DNA of 64,000 nt from positions 62,001-126,000 of the forward strand of contig NZ_ATDL01000014.1 of the NCBI RefSeq assembly GCF_000416985.1, given 5' to 3'. This document shows positions 53,868 through 62,710 of this stretch, in pieces; the stretch's first letter is position 1; every line of letters starts with the position of its first letter. The notes beneath the pieces were generated by a model. That model worked only from the letters and a program-made list of their open reading frames with translations, ran no database searches and was not told where the DNA came from. Position numbers and translations under genes: made by a program. Origin of the DNA: Sphingobacterium paucimobilis HER1398 (GTDB lineage Bacteria; Bacteroidota; Bacteroidia; Sphingobacteriales; Sphingobacteriaceae).

Positions 53868-55553
53868 TTAGAAGGGATCTTCGACTTGAAATGTGATTTC
53901 TTTTTTTGTACTGGGGTGTATAAATTGAATAAAGCCGGCATGTAAATGCAGCCGATCTGCACGTCTGCCATAGAGGTCATCCCCGCATATTGGGGCATTT
54001 AGTCCCTGTTGGTGGGCAGAATGTACCCGTAATTGATGGGTGCGACCTGTGAGAGGGAAGTAGTGGATACGTGTTTTTTCTCCCTCGATAGCCACTACCT
54101 TGTATTGCGTGCGTGCATTTTTGCCATGCTCATAACATAGCATTTGGCGGGGACGGTCCTCGAGGTCGACCCGTAGTGGAAAGTCTATCGTTCCTTCCTG
54201 GCTTTCAATAATACCATCCAATAAAGCGGTGTATCTTTTTTTAACGGTATGTCTGATAAACTGGTCTTGTATAAATTGGTGTGCCTCTTTATTCTTAGCC
54301 AGAACAAGGATGCCTGATGTTGACATATCGAGCCGATGTATGATCAGCGGTCCTGTTATTTCAGGATTACGTGCTTGTATTCTGGTTTGTACAGAATCTT
54401 GGATGTGTATACCCGGAACGGACAGGAATTCTTCGGGTTTGTTGACCACAATGATATCGTTGTCTTCAAATAATATGGGCAATTCTTTTTCCGAGGCAGG
54501 GTTTTCCAGTAGAGGATTAGGATCTACATCCAGTCCTTGTAGCATGTGGCTTAATATGGGCTCACATTTTCCTTTGCAAGCCGGGTAGAAATATCGGTGT
54601 TTTCTGATCTCGGAACCTGGAGAGGCTCCCCACCAAAACTCGGCCATGCAAACAGGGATGAGTTCATTTTGATAGGCGTACTGTAATAGCTTGGGCGCGG
54701 CGCATTCTCCCGCACCTGCGGGTGGGAGCATGTGTATGGCTTCCTCAAATATCGGTAATAGTGATTTTGAATAACCGTTGGCATTTAAAAAAATATATTG
54801 ATCAAATAGCTGCTGCTGTAGATTCGCTGACAGTTGCTTTCGGAACTCCTTCTTTTCTGTAATTTGAAGCAAAAGGGTCTCTAGTTGCCGTTCTATCTTG
54901 TTGATACTTTCTTTGGTCTGTTGCTTGAGGATATCATATTCGTGTTGATCTCTGTAGCTTTGTTTGACCAGGTCCTGTTCCAGAGTAAGGTATTCTTCAT
55001 CAGAAAGTAGTGAGCGTTGTGCTGTGCGTATCTCTTTGCGTTGCTTTTTGTTCTGTTTGTGCAGATTTCTCATGTTGCTCAAAGCGCTGGCTACTTGTTG
55101 CTCGGTGTCAGTCAATTGTTTTTGGAGAGCTGGAATATCAGGAAGGGACTCTAAGTTTTCAATCTCCCGGTTGAGTTGATTTATCGTAGCTTCTTGTCGT
55201 AAAAAGAAACCATCGGGATTGAGCATGTCAAAAAGTGGAGGGACGAAATATTTATGAATATTGGTGCCTGCTAATTTTCCTGAACAAGCGGCTAGATAAC
55301 CTAATGTACCTTGTTTGTTTTCAACGACTAATACACCAAACATCTTACCGATAGGATTACCGCCCTGTCCTTGATCAAGACCAAAATTGTGCTGAAAGTC
55401 TTGTTGTTCGCTTAGGTACTGTTGCAATTCCTGCGCAGCCTGTAGGCTGAGCGGATGTGGGTCATAACAGAAAGGAAAGGTGAATCTTTTGGGCTTCTCC
55501 ATTTTATTAATGTCCTGTTTAAACGTATGGAAAAAAGGTGTCGATTCATTCAT
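53868..55553 (-). CDS. RluA family pseudouridine synthase with long N-terminal extension
   Basis: A 561-residue protein; a start at M18 (MEKPKRFTFPF) is equally plausible. The C-terminal 190 residues are a complete RluA-type synthase: IVVNKPEEFLSVPG, the catalytic Asp (about 409) in HRLDMSTSGILVLAK, and LTGRTHQLRVHSA. The first 360 residues have a conserved-looking front (LGYLAACSGKLAG), a coiled coil (about 125-235) and a Cys/Trp-rich segment (MLPPAGAGECAAPKLLQYAY). The extension is not needed for pseudouridylation and may add substrate specificity. Target RNA unknown. Confidence 0.85.
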   Translation of the reverse strand: MNESTPFFHTFKQDINKMEKPKRFTFPFCYDPHPLSLQAAQELQQYLSEQQDFQHNFGLDQGQGGNPIGKMFGVLVVENKQGTLGYLAACSGKLAGTNIHKYFVPPLFDMLNPDGFFLRQEATINQLNREIENLESLPDIPALQKQLTDTEQQVASALSNMRNLHKQNKKQRKEIRTAQRSLLSDEEYLTLEQDLVKQSYRDQHEYDILKQQTKESINKIERQLETLLLQITEKKEFRKQLSANLQQQLFDQYIFLNANGYSKSLLPIFEEAIHMLPPAGAGECAAPKLLQYAYQNELIPVCMAEFWWGASPGSEIRKHRYFYPACKGKCEPILSHMLQGLDVDPNPLLENPASEKELPILFEDNDIIVVNKPEEFLSVPGIHIQDSVQTRIQARNPEITGPLIIHRLDMSTSGILVLAKNKEAHQFIQDQFIRHTVKKRYTALLDGIIESQEGTIDFPLRVDLEDRPRQMLCYEHGKNARTQYKVVAIEGEKTRIHYFPLTGRTHQLRVHSAHQQGLNAPICGDDLYGRRADRLHLHAGFIQFIHPSTKKEITFQVEDPF

Positions 55554-55602
55554 CTCGCTTCAATTCTTTATGAAATGCAAAAGTAGGAAGAAATATATTA
55601 AG

Positions 55603-55658
55603 AAGTTATGAGGTTAAGAAGTTATCGAGTTATCAAGTGAACTGGATCACTCGATAAC
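55603..55658. repeat. Degenerate tandem array of seven 8-bp units
   Basis: Units in register: AAGTTATG, AGGTTAAG, AAGTTATC, GAGTTATC, AAGTGAAC, TGGATCAC, TCGATAAC. Consensus NNGTTAWC. It also contains GTTATCGAGT and its inverse ACTCGATAAC. It lies in the gap upstream of the aldo/keto reductase gene. A second array of the same unit and length is at 62652. Confidence 0.75.
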
Positions 55659-55749
55659 CAGCATAATAACTGACTTAAATATTACATGATAACTTCTGAA
55701 ATGATTCGAAAAATGGGTAACTTGTAATACTTCAAAAAACGATATACTT

Positions 55750-56706
55750 ATGCGAGATAAAAGACGATTGGGGAGCTCTTCCCTGGAAATAGTTCCTTTG
55801 ATATTTGGTGGAAATGTATTTGGATGGACCTTGGATCAACAGGCTTCTTTTGGTATTTTGGATGCTTTCAAAGATCTAGGCTTTAATGCGATTGATACAG
55901 CTAATAATTATTCGCATTGGGTTCCCGGCAACAAGGGAGGCGAATCGGAAACTATTATTGGTAACTGGTTACAGGAGCGGGGAGGCCGCAGTGATGTCGT
56001 TCTGATGACTAAGGTGGGAGGTCGCTTTGGGTATGACAGTAAGCCAAATGTACGGGGAACCTATATTAAGGAGGAGGTGGAGAACTCGTTGAGACGATTG
56101 CGTACAGATTATATTGATCTTTATCAAACACATTATGATGACGAAGCTATTCCTGTGGAAGAGACTTTGCGTGCTTATGATGATTTAATACAGGAGGGTA
56201 AGGTCCGTTTTATCGGTGCTTCGAATATATCTCCAGAACGTCTGGTAGAAAGTCTGGATACTTCGGTGGAGAAAGGCATTGCGTCTTATGTTTCACTTCA
56301 ACCTGAGTATAATCTTTATGATCGGTCCAAATTCGAGAACTTGTACGAAAAAATAAGTTTTGAAAAACAAATTGGCGTTATTCCATATTATTCATTAGCG
56401 AGTGGTTTCCTGACTGGAAAATATATAGCAGAATCCGACTTCGGTCAATCTGCTCGCGGGGCGGATATTCAAAAGAAGTATTGGAATGATCGTGGGCGTC
56501 GTATTGTGACCGCGCTTAAGGAAGTAGCCGATTCTTATTCTGTTTCTGCCTCAGCTGTAGCATTGGCTTGGTTGCTTGCACAACGTGCGGTTACTGCTCC
56601 TATAGCGAGTGCGACGAAGAATCAACATATGGATGCCTTTGTCGAGGCTGTCAGTTTACGATTGGATGCTGCTAGTTTGGCAAAATTAGAACTGGCAAGT
56701 AGTTAG
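55750..56706 (+). CDS. Aldo/keto reductase
   Basis: A 318-residue TIM-barrel NADPH-dependent reductase. Catalytic tetrad residues are visible: Asp in GFNAIDTANNYS, Tyr in the same motif, Lys in LMTKVGG and His in YQTHYDD. NADP-binding features include IGASNIS and the C-terminal PIASATKNQHMD, where the usual IPG reads IAS. Length and motif order fit AKRs of the YajO/Dat-like group; substrate unknown. It is upstream of dps on the same strand. Confidence 0.9.
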   Translation: MRDKRRLGSSSLEIVPLIFGGNVFGWTLDQQASFGILDAFKDLGFNAIDTANNYSHWVPGNKGGESETIIGNWLQERGGRSDVVLMTKVGGRFGYDSKPNVRGTYIKEEVENSLRRLRTDYIDLYQTHYDDEAIPVEETLRAYDDLIQEGKVRFIGASNISPERLVESLDTSVEKGIASYVSLQPEYNLYDRSKFENLYEKISFEKQIGVIPYYSLASGFLTGKYIAESDFGQSARGADIQKKYWNDRGRRIVTALKEVADSYSVSASAVALAWLLAQRAVTAPIASATKNQHMDAFVEAVSLRLDAASLAKLELASS

Positions 56707-56763
56707 AGAAGCTGAAAGGTAGAATTTTAAATAGTTAAGAAGTTAAATCAAATTATACATATC

Positions 56764-57234
56764 ATGAAAGCAAATATTGGAATTAAAGAAAAGGATACAG
56801 CAGCGGTTGCTGTGTTATTGAACAAATTATTGGCTGACGAAAATGTATTGTACATCAAAGTCCGTAATGCACATTGGAATATTGAGGGAGTGGATTTTCA
56901 TGCACAGCATTTGTTTTTTGAGGGAATATATGATGAGTTGGCAGAATTGATCGATGAGATCGCTGAACGTGTACGTGCTATCGGGCATTATGCTGTGGGC
57001 ACGATGAAGCAGTTTTTGGAGCTTACGCAGCTTACAGAGATGAAATATGGTAAAAATGATAGCCAAGGTTATATCAAAGAGTTGTTAGGTGACTTTGAGA
57101 GCTTGATCATTACGCTCCGAGAGTATATCGAGACGGCGGAGAAGCATGGTGATGCAGGTACGGAGGATTTCTTGGTGGGTATTCTTGGTCAGCACGAAAA
57201 GACAGCATGGATGCTACGAGCACATCTAAAATAG
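56764..57234 (+). CDS. dps: Dps family ferritin-like protein
   Basis: A 156-residue protein that forms a 12-mer, oxidises Fe(II) with peroxide and may protect DNA. The ferroxidase ligands are in NAHWNIEGVDFHAQHLFFEG and YDELAELIDEIAERV (His, His, Asp, Glu). The C-terminus lacks a Lys-rich DNA-binding tail. It ends at a terminator hairpin. Confidence 0.93.
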   Translation: MKANIGIKEKDTAAVAVLLNKLLADENVLYIKVRNAHWNIEGVDFHAQHLFFEGIYDELAELIDEIAERVRAIGHYAVGTMKQFLELTQLTEMKYGKNDSQGYIKELLGDFESLIITLREYIETAEKHGDAGTEDFLVGILGQHEKTAWMLRAHLK

Positions 57235-57239
57235 TAGAC

Positions 57240-57273
57240 CTACAAAGGCTTTCGGAAACGGAAGCCTTTGTAG
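57240..57273 (+). terminator. Terminator of dps
   Basis: CTACAAAGGCTT and AAGCCTTTGTAG form a perfect 12-bp stem with a 10-nt loop; a weak T-run (TTATTT) follows. Confidence 0.75.
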
Positions 57274-57374
57274 TTATTTAGACAATTAACTTTTTGTATT
57301 ACCTATTGCGCGAATGCAAAGCATTTTGCATAAGTTTGTACTTTGTTAACATCATTAACATCTAAGTATTAAAT

Positions 57375-58577
57375 ATGATTATTCAACCACGTGTAAGAGG
57401 TTTTATCTGTTTGACTTCACACCCTGAAGGAACAGCACAGAATGTTAAAAACCAAATTGAATATGTAAAATCAAAAGGCAAAATCGCCAATGGTCCCAAG
57501 AAAGTATTGGTTATAGGAGCTTCTACAGGCTTCGGCTTGGCTTCGCGGATTACGGCTGCTTTTGGTTCGGATGCAGCTACTATCGGTGTCTTTTTTGAGA
57601 AGCCGGCTGCTGAGGGTAAGCCAGGTACTGCTGGATGGTATAACACCGCAGCATTTGAGAAAGAAGCACAGTCTGCTGGCTTATATGCTAAGAGTATCAA
57701 TGGTGATGCATTCTCGGATGATATTAAAAAGCAAGCTATTGAGTTGATTAAGAAAGACTTGGGTCAAGTTGACTTGGTTGTTTATTCTTTAGCATCTCCT
57801 AGACGTACACATCCAAAAACTGGTGTTGCACACGCTTCTGTATTGAAGCCCATTGCTAATCCTTTTACGAATAAAACAGTGGATTTTCATGCTGGAGTAG
57901 TTTCTGATATTTCGATCCAACCGGTAGAAAATGAGGAAGATGTAGCCAATACTATAGCCGTAATGGGCGGAGAGGATTGGAAGTTCTGGATCGAAGATCT
58001 GAAAGCTGCTGGTGTATTGGCTGACGGAGTGAAGACTGTAGCTTATTCTTATATCGGCCCTGAGCTTACTTATCCTATCTATAGAAATGGTACGATCGGT
58101 AAGGCAAAAGATGATTTGGAAAATACAGTGCCGGTTATCAACGATTTGTTGAAAGACCTGAACGGTATTTCTTATGTATCTGTAAACAAGGCTTTGGTTA
58201 CACAGTCTAGTTCAGCTATTCCGGTAGTTCCTCTATATATTTCATTGCTTTACAAAGTGATGAAAGCTAAAGGCATCCATGAAGGGACGATTGAGCAAAT
58301 GCAGCGCTTATTTGCGGACCGTCTTTACAGTACGGATGGAAAACTTACTTTGGATGAAAAAGGGCGTATTCGTGTCGATGACTGGGAAATGCGTGCTGAT
58401 GTACAGGAAGAAGTAGCAAAACTTTGGGATGAGGCTACTACTGAAAACTTGGAAGAAATTTCGGATATCAAAGGATACCGTGATGAGTTCTTTAACCTTT
58501 TCGGTTTCAACTTCCCTGAGGTAAATTACGAAGCAGATACGAATGAGGTCATTACTGTCCCGAGTATAGAAGGCTAG
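57375..58577 (+). CDS. fabV: Enoyl-ACP/trans-2-enoyl-CoA reductase FabV
   Basis: A 400-residue NADH-dependent reductase for the last step of fatty acid elongation. The N-terminus IIQPRVRGFICLTSHPEGT is diagnostic. The cofactor motif is VLVIGASTGFGLASRI (residues 44-59). The catalytic pair fits Y-x8-K with Y236 and K245 in IYRNGTIGKAK. SLASPRRTHPKTG is also typical. FabV enzymes are naturally resistant to triclosan. Monocistronic between two terminators. Confidence 0.95.
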   Translation: MIIQPRVRGFICLTSHPEGTAQNVKNQIEYVKSKGKIANGPKKVLVIGASTGFGLASRITAAFGSDAATIGVFFEKPAAEGKPGTAGWYNTAAFEKEAQSAGLYAKSINGDAFSDDIKKQAIELIKKDLGQVDLVVYSLASPRRTHPKTGVAHASVLKPIANPFTNKTVDFHAGVVSDISIQPVENEEDVANTIAVMGGEDWKFWIEDLKAAGVLADGVKTVAYSYIGPELTYPIYRNGTIGKAKDDLENTVPVINDLLKDLNGISYVSVNKALVTQSSSAIPVVPLYISLLYKVMKAKGIHEGTIEQMQRLFADRLYSTDGKLTLDEKGRIRVDDWEMRADVQEEVAKLWDEATTENLEEISDIKGYRDEFFNLFGFNFPEVNYEADTNEVITVPSIEG

Positions 58578-58598
58578 TTTTAGTCTCCTGTCTTGAAA

Positions 58599-58645
58599 TA
58601 TAATAAAAGCCATCTCGAAGTCAATTCGGGATGGCTTTTATTATA
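58599..58645. terminator. Bidirectional terminator between fabV and the PolX gene
   Basis: TATAATAAAAGCCATC-TCG pairs with CGG-GATGGCTTTTATTATA (one G-U) around a 9-nt loop; T- and A-runs in the arms serve both convergent genes. Confidence 0.9.
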
Positions 58646-58650
58646 ATAGT

Positions 58651-60324
58651 TTAGATTTTTGCTTTTCTTTCTTTGAAAAACTGAGTGATCTCTTTTAGGC
58701 TGAACGCATTAAGGCATTTTTCTTTTGTCAGTCCTCCTTTACGGGCTACATATATGCCGTAATGCATATCCAAGAGTCCTTCTGTGCGGTGGGCATCAGG
58801 GTTAATGGAAAGAAGCACACCTTTTTCTAACGCATAACGGTGCCAGCGCCAGTCCAAATCGAGACGTAAAGGATTGGCATTGATTTCAATGACTACGTCG
58901 TTCGCGGCACAGGCATCTATAACCTTTTTGAAGTCTAGTGGGTATCCGGCTCTAGAGAGCAGTAAGCGTCCCGTAGGATGTCCTAAGATTGTTGTATAGG
59001 GGTTTTCAATTGCTTTGATCAATCGAGCAGTGGCCTTTTCCTCATCCATCTTTAGGTTGCTGTGTACCGAAGCGACTACGAAATCAAATTGAGCCAATAT
59101 TTCGTCAGGATAATCTAGGGAACCGTCGGAGAGTATATCGCTTTCTATTCCTTTAAAGATCTTGAACGGAGTGAGCTCTTGGTTTAGCTTGTCCACTTCA
59201 GCCCATTGTTGCTGTAGGCGCTCCTCTGTCAGACCATTGGCATATACGGCGGTCTTGGAGTGGTCGCAGATACCAAAATAAGAGAGCCCTAATTGATCTT
59301 TGCAGTATAAAGCCATTTCTTTTAGACTGTGCACACCATCCGAGTAGGTGGAGTGATTGTGGACAGTGCCCTTTACATCGCCAAACTCTATTAATTTGGG
59401 AAGGTTGTGTGCCTGCGCCAATACTACTTCGTCCAGGCCCTCACGTAGTTCGGGAGCGATGTAATCCAGTCCCATAGCCTGGTATATATCAGTCTCGGTT
59501 GCTGCAAGAGGGAGTATTGGATTTATTTCTTTTAGTAAATCTAAATGTGCCTCTGAACCTGTGCGGAGCAGCCAATCCTGAGCAAACGTATATGTAGTCG
59601 AGGTATATATGATAAAAGGGCAGGTCTGCTCGTCTTTAAAGGAAATGCTGTTGTTGTTTTGGTGGACTTCCAGTTCATAGTTTAATCCGGCAATAGCCTT
59701 TTGCAAGCTAGAAAGATCGGTATCTACGATCAATTCTACTTGTGACAGTACTTCGCATTTTCTACGGAAATCGCCTGTGAATTCTACGTGATTATTGGGG
59801 ATTGCCTGTTTTAATTTGCTTAATAAGGTGTCGGCGGAACTCTCCACTTTGGCATATAAGAACCATCCCTGATTTGCCAAAGAAAACTCAATTGCCTTTT
59901 TGATGTCCTCTTGCGTTTTTAAGCCAAAGCCTTTCGCTTCGATAAGTCTATTTTCATTGCAGGCATAGTACAATTCTCCTACGGATTCTATTTCTAGGTC
60001 ATTCCATATGGTCTGCACTTTTTTAGGGCCCAGTCCTTTGATTTTGAGTACTTCGAGGATTCCCTCTGGAGTTTTGGCAAGCAGTTCATCCAATTCCGGA
60101 AAAGTGCCAGTGGTAATAATTTGTGTTATTTTTTCTGCTGTACTCTTACCGATGCCTGGTTGTTCGCTGAGTTTTTCAAGACTTGCTTCTGCTGCTTGGA
60201 AGGGCAGTTTATCTATTTTGAACGAAGCACTGGCCACGGCTTTACTACGGAAAGGGTTTTCATTATGCAGTTCCATTAATTGACCACATAGCTTAAAAGT
60301 GCGTGCTATCGTTTTATTGTCCAT
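58651..60324 (-). CDS. PolX-type protein (family X polymerase fold plus PHP domain) with degenerate polymerase site
   Basis: A 557-residue protein of the bacterial PolX layout. Residues 1-150 hold helix-hairpin-helix units (LSEQPGIGKSTAEKI, LKIKGLGPKKVQTI). The polymerase palm should carry a DxD after GSYRR; here GDFRRKCEVLSQVELIV (184-200) has Gln and Glu at those places, and the third aspartate strand reads CPFIIYTST. The C-terminal PHP domain is intact: HNHSTYSDG (322-330), GICDHSK, GIESDIL and INPDAHR. So a PHP exonuclease or phosphoesterase is likely and polymerase activity unlikely. Confidence 0.88.
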   Translation of the reverse strand: MDNKTIARTFKLCGQLMELHNENPFRSKAVASASFKIDKLPFQAAEASLEKLSEQPGIGKSTAEKITQIITTGTFPELDELLAKTPEGILEVLKIKGLGPKKVQTIWNDLEIESVGELYYACNENRLIEAKGFGLKTQEDIKKAIEFSLANQGWFLYAKVESSADTLLSKLKQAIPNNHVEFTGDFRRKCEVLSQVELIVDTDLSSLQKAIAGLNYELEVHQNNNSISFKDEQTCPFIIYTSTTYTFAQDWLLRTGSEAHLDLLKEINPILPLAATETDIYQAMGLDYIAPELREGLDEVVLAQAHNLPKLIEFGDVKGTVHNHSTYSDGVHSLKEMALYCKDQLGLSYFGICDHSKTAVYANGLTEERLQQQWAEVDKLNQELTPFKIFKGIESDILSDGSLDYPDEILAQFDFVVASVHSNLKMDEEKATARLIKAIENPYTTILGHPTGRLLLSRAGYPLDFKKVIDACAANDVVIEINANPLRLDLDWRWHRYALEKGVLLSINPDAHRTEGLLDMHYGIYVARKGGLTKEKCLNAFSLKEITQFFKERKAKI

Positions 60325-60772
60325 ATTTATATAAATTTTGAAGGTTGTCCAAAGTTAACAAACTTAACTTGTGTTCGGAATAGTTACCAGGGGATACTTG
60401 TTTTTTTGAATGGTGTAGATGAAAGGAATATTAAAATATTTTTTGTTGTTGCTGGGACGGAGCCTTCTTTGTTTTTCAATTTAAAGGTATTCCCCCCTTT
60501 TTGTGGGTTTGCTTGACGAATAGAGAAGCAAACAAATCAAGATTTGGGTTCTTTCTGATTTCTTAACGCGACAGCGTCCTAGGTCGTTTTCTTTAGCTTT
60601 TTCTTAATTTACGGAAACCTTCTAGTAGATGCAGATTGAACGTGACCTGGTAGCGTATGGAGTCAAAGGTCGCGAAAGTAGGCAATAATCAAGAAGTAAA
60701 CTACTAGCAGATCCTTTCACCTTGAAATGTCACCTTGTCGGGGTACTGGTTGGAGGAATGGTCCTGTATCTC
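60325..60772. other. Intergenic region with a possible repeat relic
   Basis: About 450 nt between the PolX gene start and the NDH-2 terminator hold no ORF I trust. GAAATGTCACCTTGTCGGGG at 60724-60743 resembles GAAAATGTCACCTTGGCGGG of the 413-bp repeat, and may be a decayed piece of a third copy; the rest does not align by eye. Confidence 0.35.
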
Positions 60773-60809
60773 ACAATAAAGGCTATCCTTTTGAGATAGC
60801 CTTTATTGT
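60773..60809 (-). terminator. Terminator of the NDH-2 gene
   Basis: ACAATAAAGGCTATC and GATAGCCTTTATTGT form a perfect 15-bp stem with a 7-nt loop, 5 bp after the stop codon on the minus strand. Confidence 0.82.
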
Positions 60810-60813
60810 AATC

Positions 60814-62130
60814 TTATTTTACTGTCTGTTCTTTGTCGTGATTGATAGGTAACGGTCTTTCGTATTTGTTGACGATCAGTCTTATGCCGGAATTCTTTGT
60901 TAAGAATTTGATAGACCAGTTGACGAAGGTTACGACTTTGTTGCGGAACCCGAAAATGGAGACTAAGTGAACGAACATCCATGTCAACCAAGCGATAAAG
61001 CCTTTCATATGCAGTTTGCCCATGTCTACGACTGCTCTATTACGACCTACAGTAGCCATAGAGCCCTTGTCGAAGTATTTGAAGTTTTCTTCGTTGGGTT
61101 TTTCTGAAATGATATTCATGATATGCTGTGCCACATATTTACCCTGTTGCTGGGCAGCAGGTGCTACTCCAGGAAGCCCTCTAGGGGTGTCTTCTGTGAT
61201 CATAGCAGATACATCACCGATTGCATAGATGCCATCAAAACCTTCTACTTGGCATTGTCCGTTAGTACGGATGCGGTTACCTCTTTCGATATAATCTGCG
61301 TGTATGCCTTCGGGAAACTGTCCTTTTACTCCTGCACCCCAGATTACTGTTTTGGTCGGTATGCTCTCGCCGTTATTGAATGTGATGGTATTGCCGTCAT
61401 AACCTGTTACCTGTGTGCTGAGCATAACCTTGACACCAAGTTCTTTGAGATAACGTTCGGCATCCCGTGATGACTTTTCCGAAAGTGCTCCCAATATTTT
61501 ACCTGTACCTTCGACCAGGTAGACTTTCATTTCATTTTCAGCAAGTTCGGGATAGTCTTTTTTCAACATGTGCAGTTGAATTTCGGCGATAGCGCCCGAA
61601 AGCTCAACTCCTGTCGGTCCACCTCCTACGACTACGAAGTTAAGGTAACGTTCGCGATCAGATATGTTTTTGCGAAGAACAGCCTCTTCTAGATTTTGTA
61701 AAACGTAGCTTCGGATATTTAAGGCTTCTTTGATACTTTTCATCGGTAGTGAATATTTTTCCACTTCTGCATTACCAAAGAAATTGGATGTTGCTCCTGT
61801 TGCGATGACCAGGTAGTCGTAATCATACACGCCCACAGAGGTGTGCACTTCCTTTTTGTCTTTATCTATGCGTAATACTTCAGCCATACGGAATCGGAAA
61901 TTCTGCTGCGACTTAAACATTTTACGAATAGGAAAGGAGATGGCATCTTCCGCCAGGGTTCCTGTAGCCACTTGATACATCAAGGGTTGGAAAGTATGAA
62001 AATTGTTTCGATCGATCAATACGACTTCTACCTCTTTGTCCTTAAGCTTGCGCGCAACTTCCACACCTCCAAAGCCTCCACCAATAATGATTACTCGAGG
62101 GAAAGAACGTTCTGTACGATTCAACAACAT
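60814..62130 (-). CDS. ndh: Type II NADH:quinone oxidoreductase (NDH-2)
   Basis: A 438-residue FAD enzyme at the inner membrane that passes electrons from NADH to quinone without pumping protons. The FAD motif VIIIGGGFGGVEVARKL lies at 14-30 and NNFHTFQPLMYQVATG is the NDH-2 quinone-site signature. The NADH-binding motif is VVVGGGPTGVELSGAIAE (about 168-185). The second FAD contact is GIYAIGDVSA, and AQQQGKYVA follows. The C-terminal GFIAWLTWMFVHLVSIFGFRNKV is the membrane-binding part. It stands alone, with its own terminator. Confidence 0.93.
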   Translation of the reverse strand: MLLNRTERSFPRVIIIGGGFGGVEVARKLKDKEVEVVLIDRNNFHTFQPLMYQVATGTLAEDAISFPIRKMFKSQQNFRFRMAEVLRIDKDKKEVHTSVGVYDYDYLVIATGATSNFFGNAEVEKYSLPMKSIKEALNIRSYVLQNLEEAVLRKNISDRERYLNFVVVGGGPTGVELSGAIAEIQLHMLKKDYPELAENEMKVYLVEGTGKILGALSEKSSRDAERYLKELGVKVMLSTQVTGYDGNTITFNNGESIPTKTVIWGAGVKGQFPEGIHADYIERGNRIRTNGQCQVEGFDGIYAIGDVSAMITEDTPRGLPGVAPAAQQQGKYVAQHIMNIISEKPNEENFKYFDKGSMATVGRNRAVVDMGKLHMKGFIAWLTWMFVHLVSIFGFRNKVVTFVNWSIKFLTKNSGIRLIVNKYERPLPINHDKEQTVK

Positions 62131-62306
62131 ATATCGTTAGTTTTTATTGTTATAAATTAATGCAAATATCTTAAAAAAATATAATATTTCAATAGCAAAT
62201 TTTTATTGATATCACCTTATTTTTATGATTAAAACAGTGTTGTCTACCGCTTGAAGGCCTTTCTAGTTGTTTAAACAATATTCACTTAGTGTTTCTTGTA
62301 CACAGT

Positions 62307-62639
62307 TTATTGTAGCGCTCCTCTTAACCTAATCGATAATCCATGGTCTTGATCTGTCAGGTGAATCTGACAGGCTAATCTGCTGTTGTCGTCTGCATCC
62401 GGCAGGGTATCCAGCATGTCAAGTTCTTGATCCTCAGGTTCGGCAAGATTCTCTCCTCCCGATTTGATTTCTACGTGACATGTGGCACACAGTGCCATTC
62501 CTCCACAGGTTGCAAGGACCTCGTATTCGGATGCCTTTAGAATTTCCATCAAGCTAAAATTAACATCCGTGGGAACTTCGATGGTCGCTGTGCTGCCATC
62601 TCTGTCTTCTATTTCTATTTCGATGATGTGGTTTTCCAT
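62307..62639 (-). CDS. [2Fe-2S] ferredoxin, adrenodoxin-like
   Basis: A 110-residue electron carrier. The cluster ligands are C-x5-C-x2-C in ATCGGMALCATCHVEI and a fourth cysteine in SRLACQIHL. The start MENHIIEIEIEDRDGSTATIEVP and the length fit the adrenodoxin/Isc-ferredoxin type. It is just downstream of a ferredoxin-NADP reductase gene, its likely redox partner, with the 8-bp repeat array between them. Confidence 0.9.
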   Translation of the reverse strand: MENHIIEIEIEDRDGSTATIEVPTDVNFSLMEILKASEYEVLATCGGMALCATCHVEIKSGGENLAEPEDQELDMLDTLPDADDNSRLACQIHLTDQDHGLSIRLRGALQ

Positions 62640-62651
62640 TTTTATGTTCTA

Positions 62652-62707
62652 TTGTTATCTTGTTAACATGTTATCTTGTTAACTCGTTCACTTGATAACA
62701 TGTTCAC
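62652..62707. repeat. Tandem array of seven 8-bp units
   Basis: Units in register: TTGTTATC, TTGTTAAC, ATGTTATC, TTGTTAAC, TCGTTCAC, TTGATAAC, ATGTTCAC. Consensus NNGTTAWC, the same as the array at 55603-55658. It fills nearly the whole 71-bp gap between the reductase and ferredoxin genes. Confidence 0.85.
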
Positions 62708-62710
62708 TTT

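Noticed and set aside
62652..62707. CRISPR-like array
   Set aside because: Units are 8 bp with no spacers; no cas genes are near.
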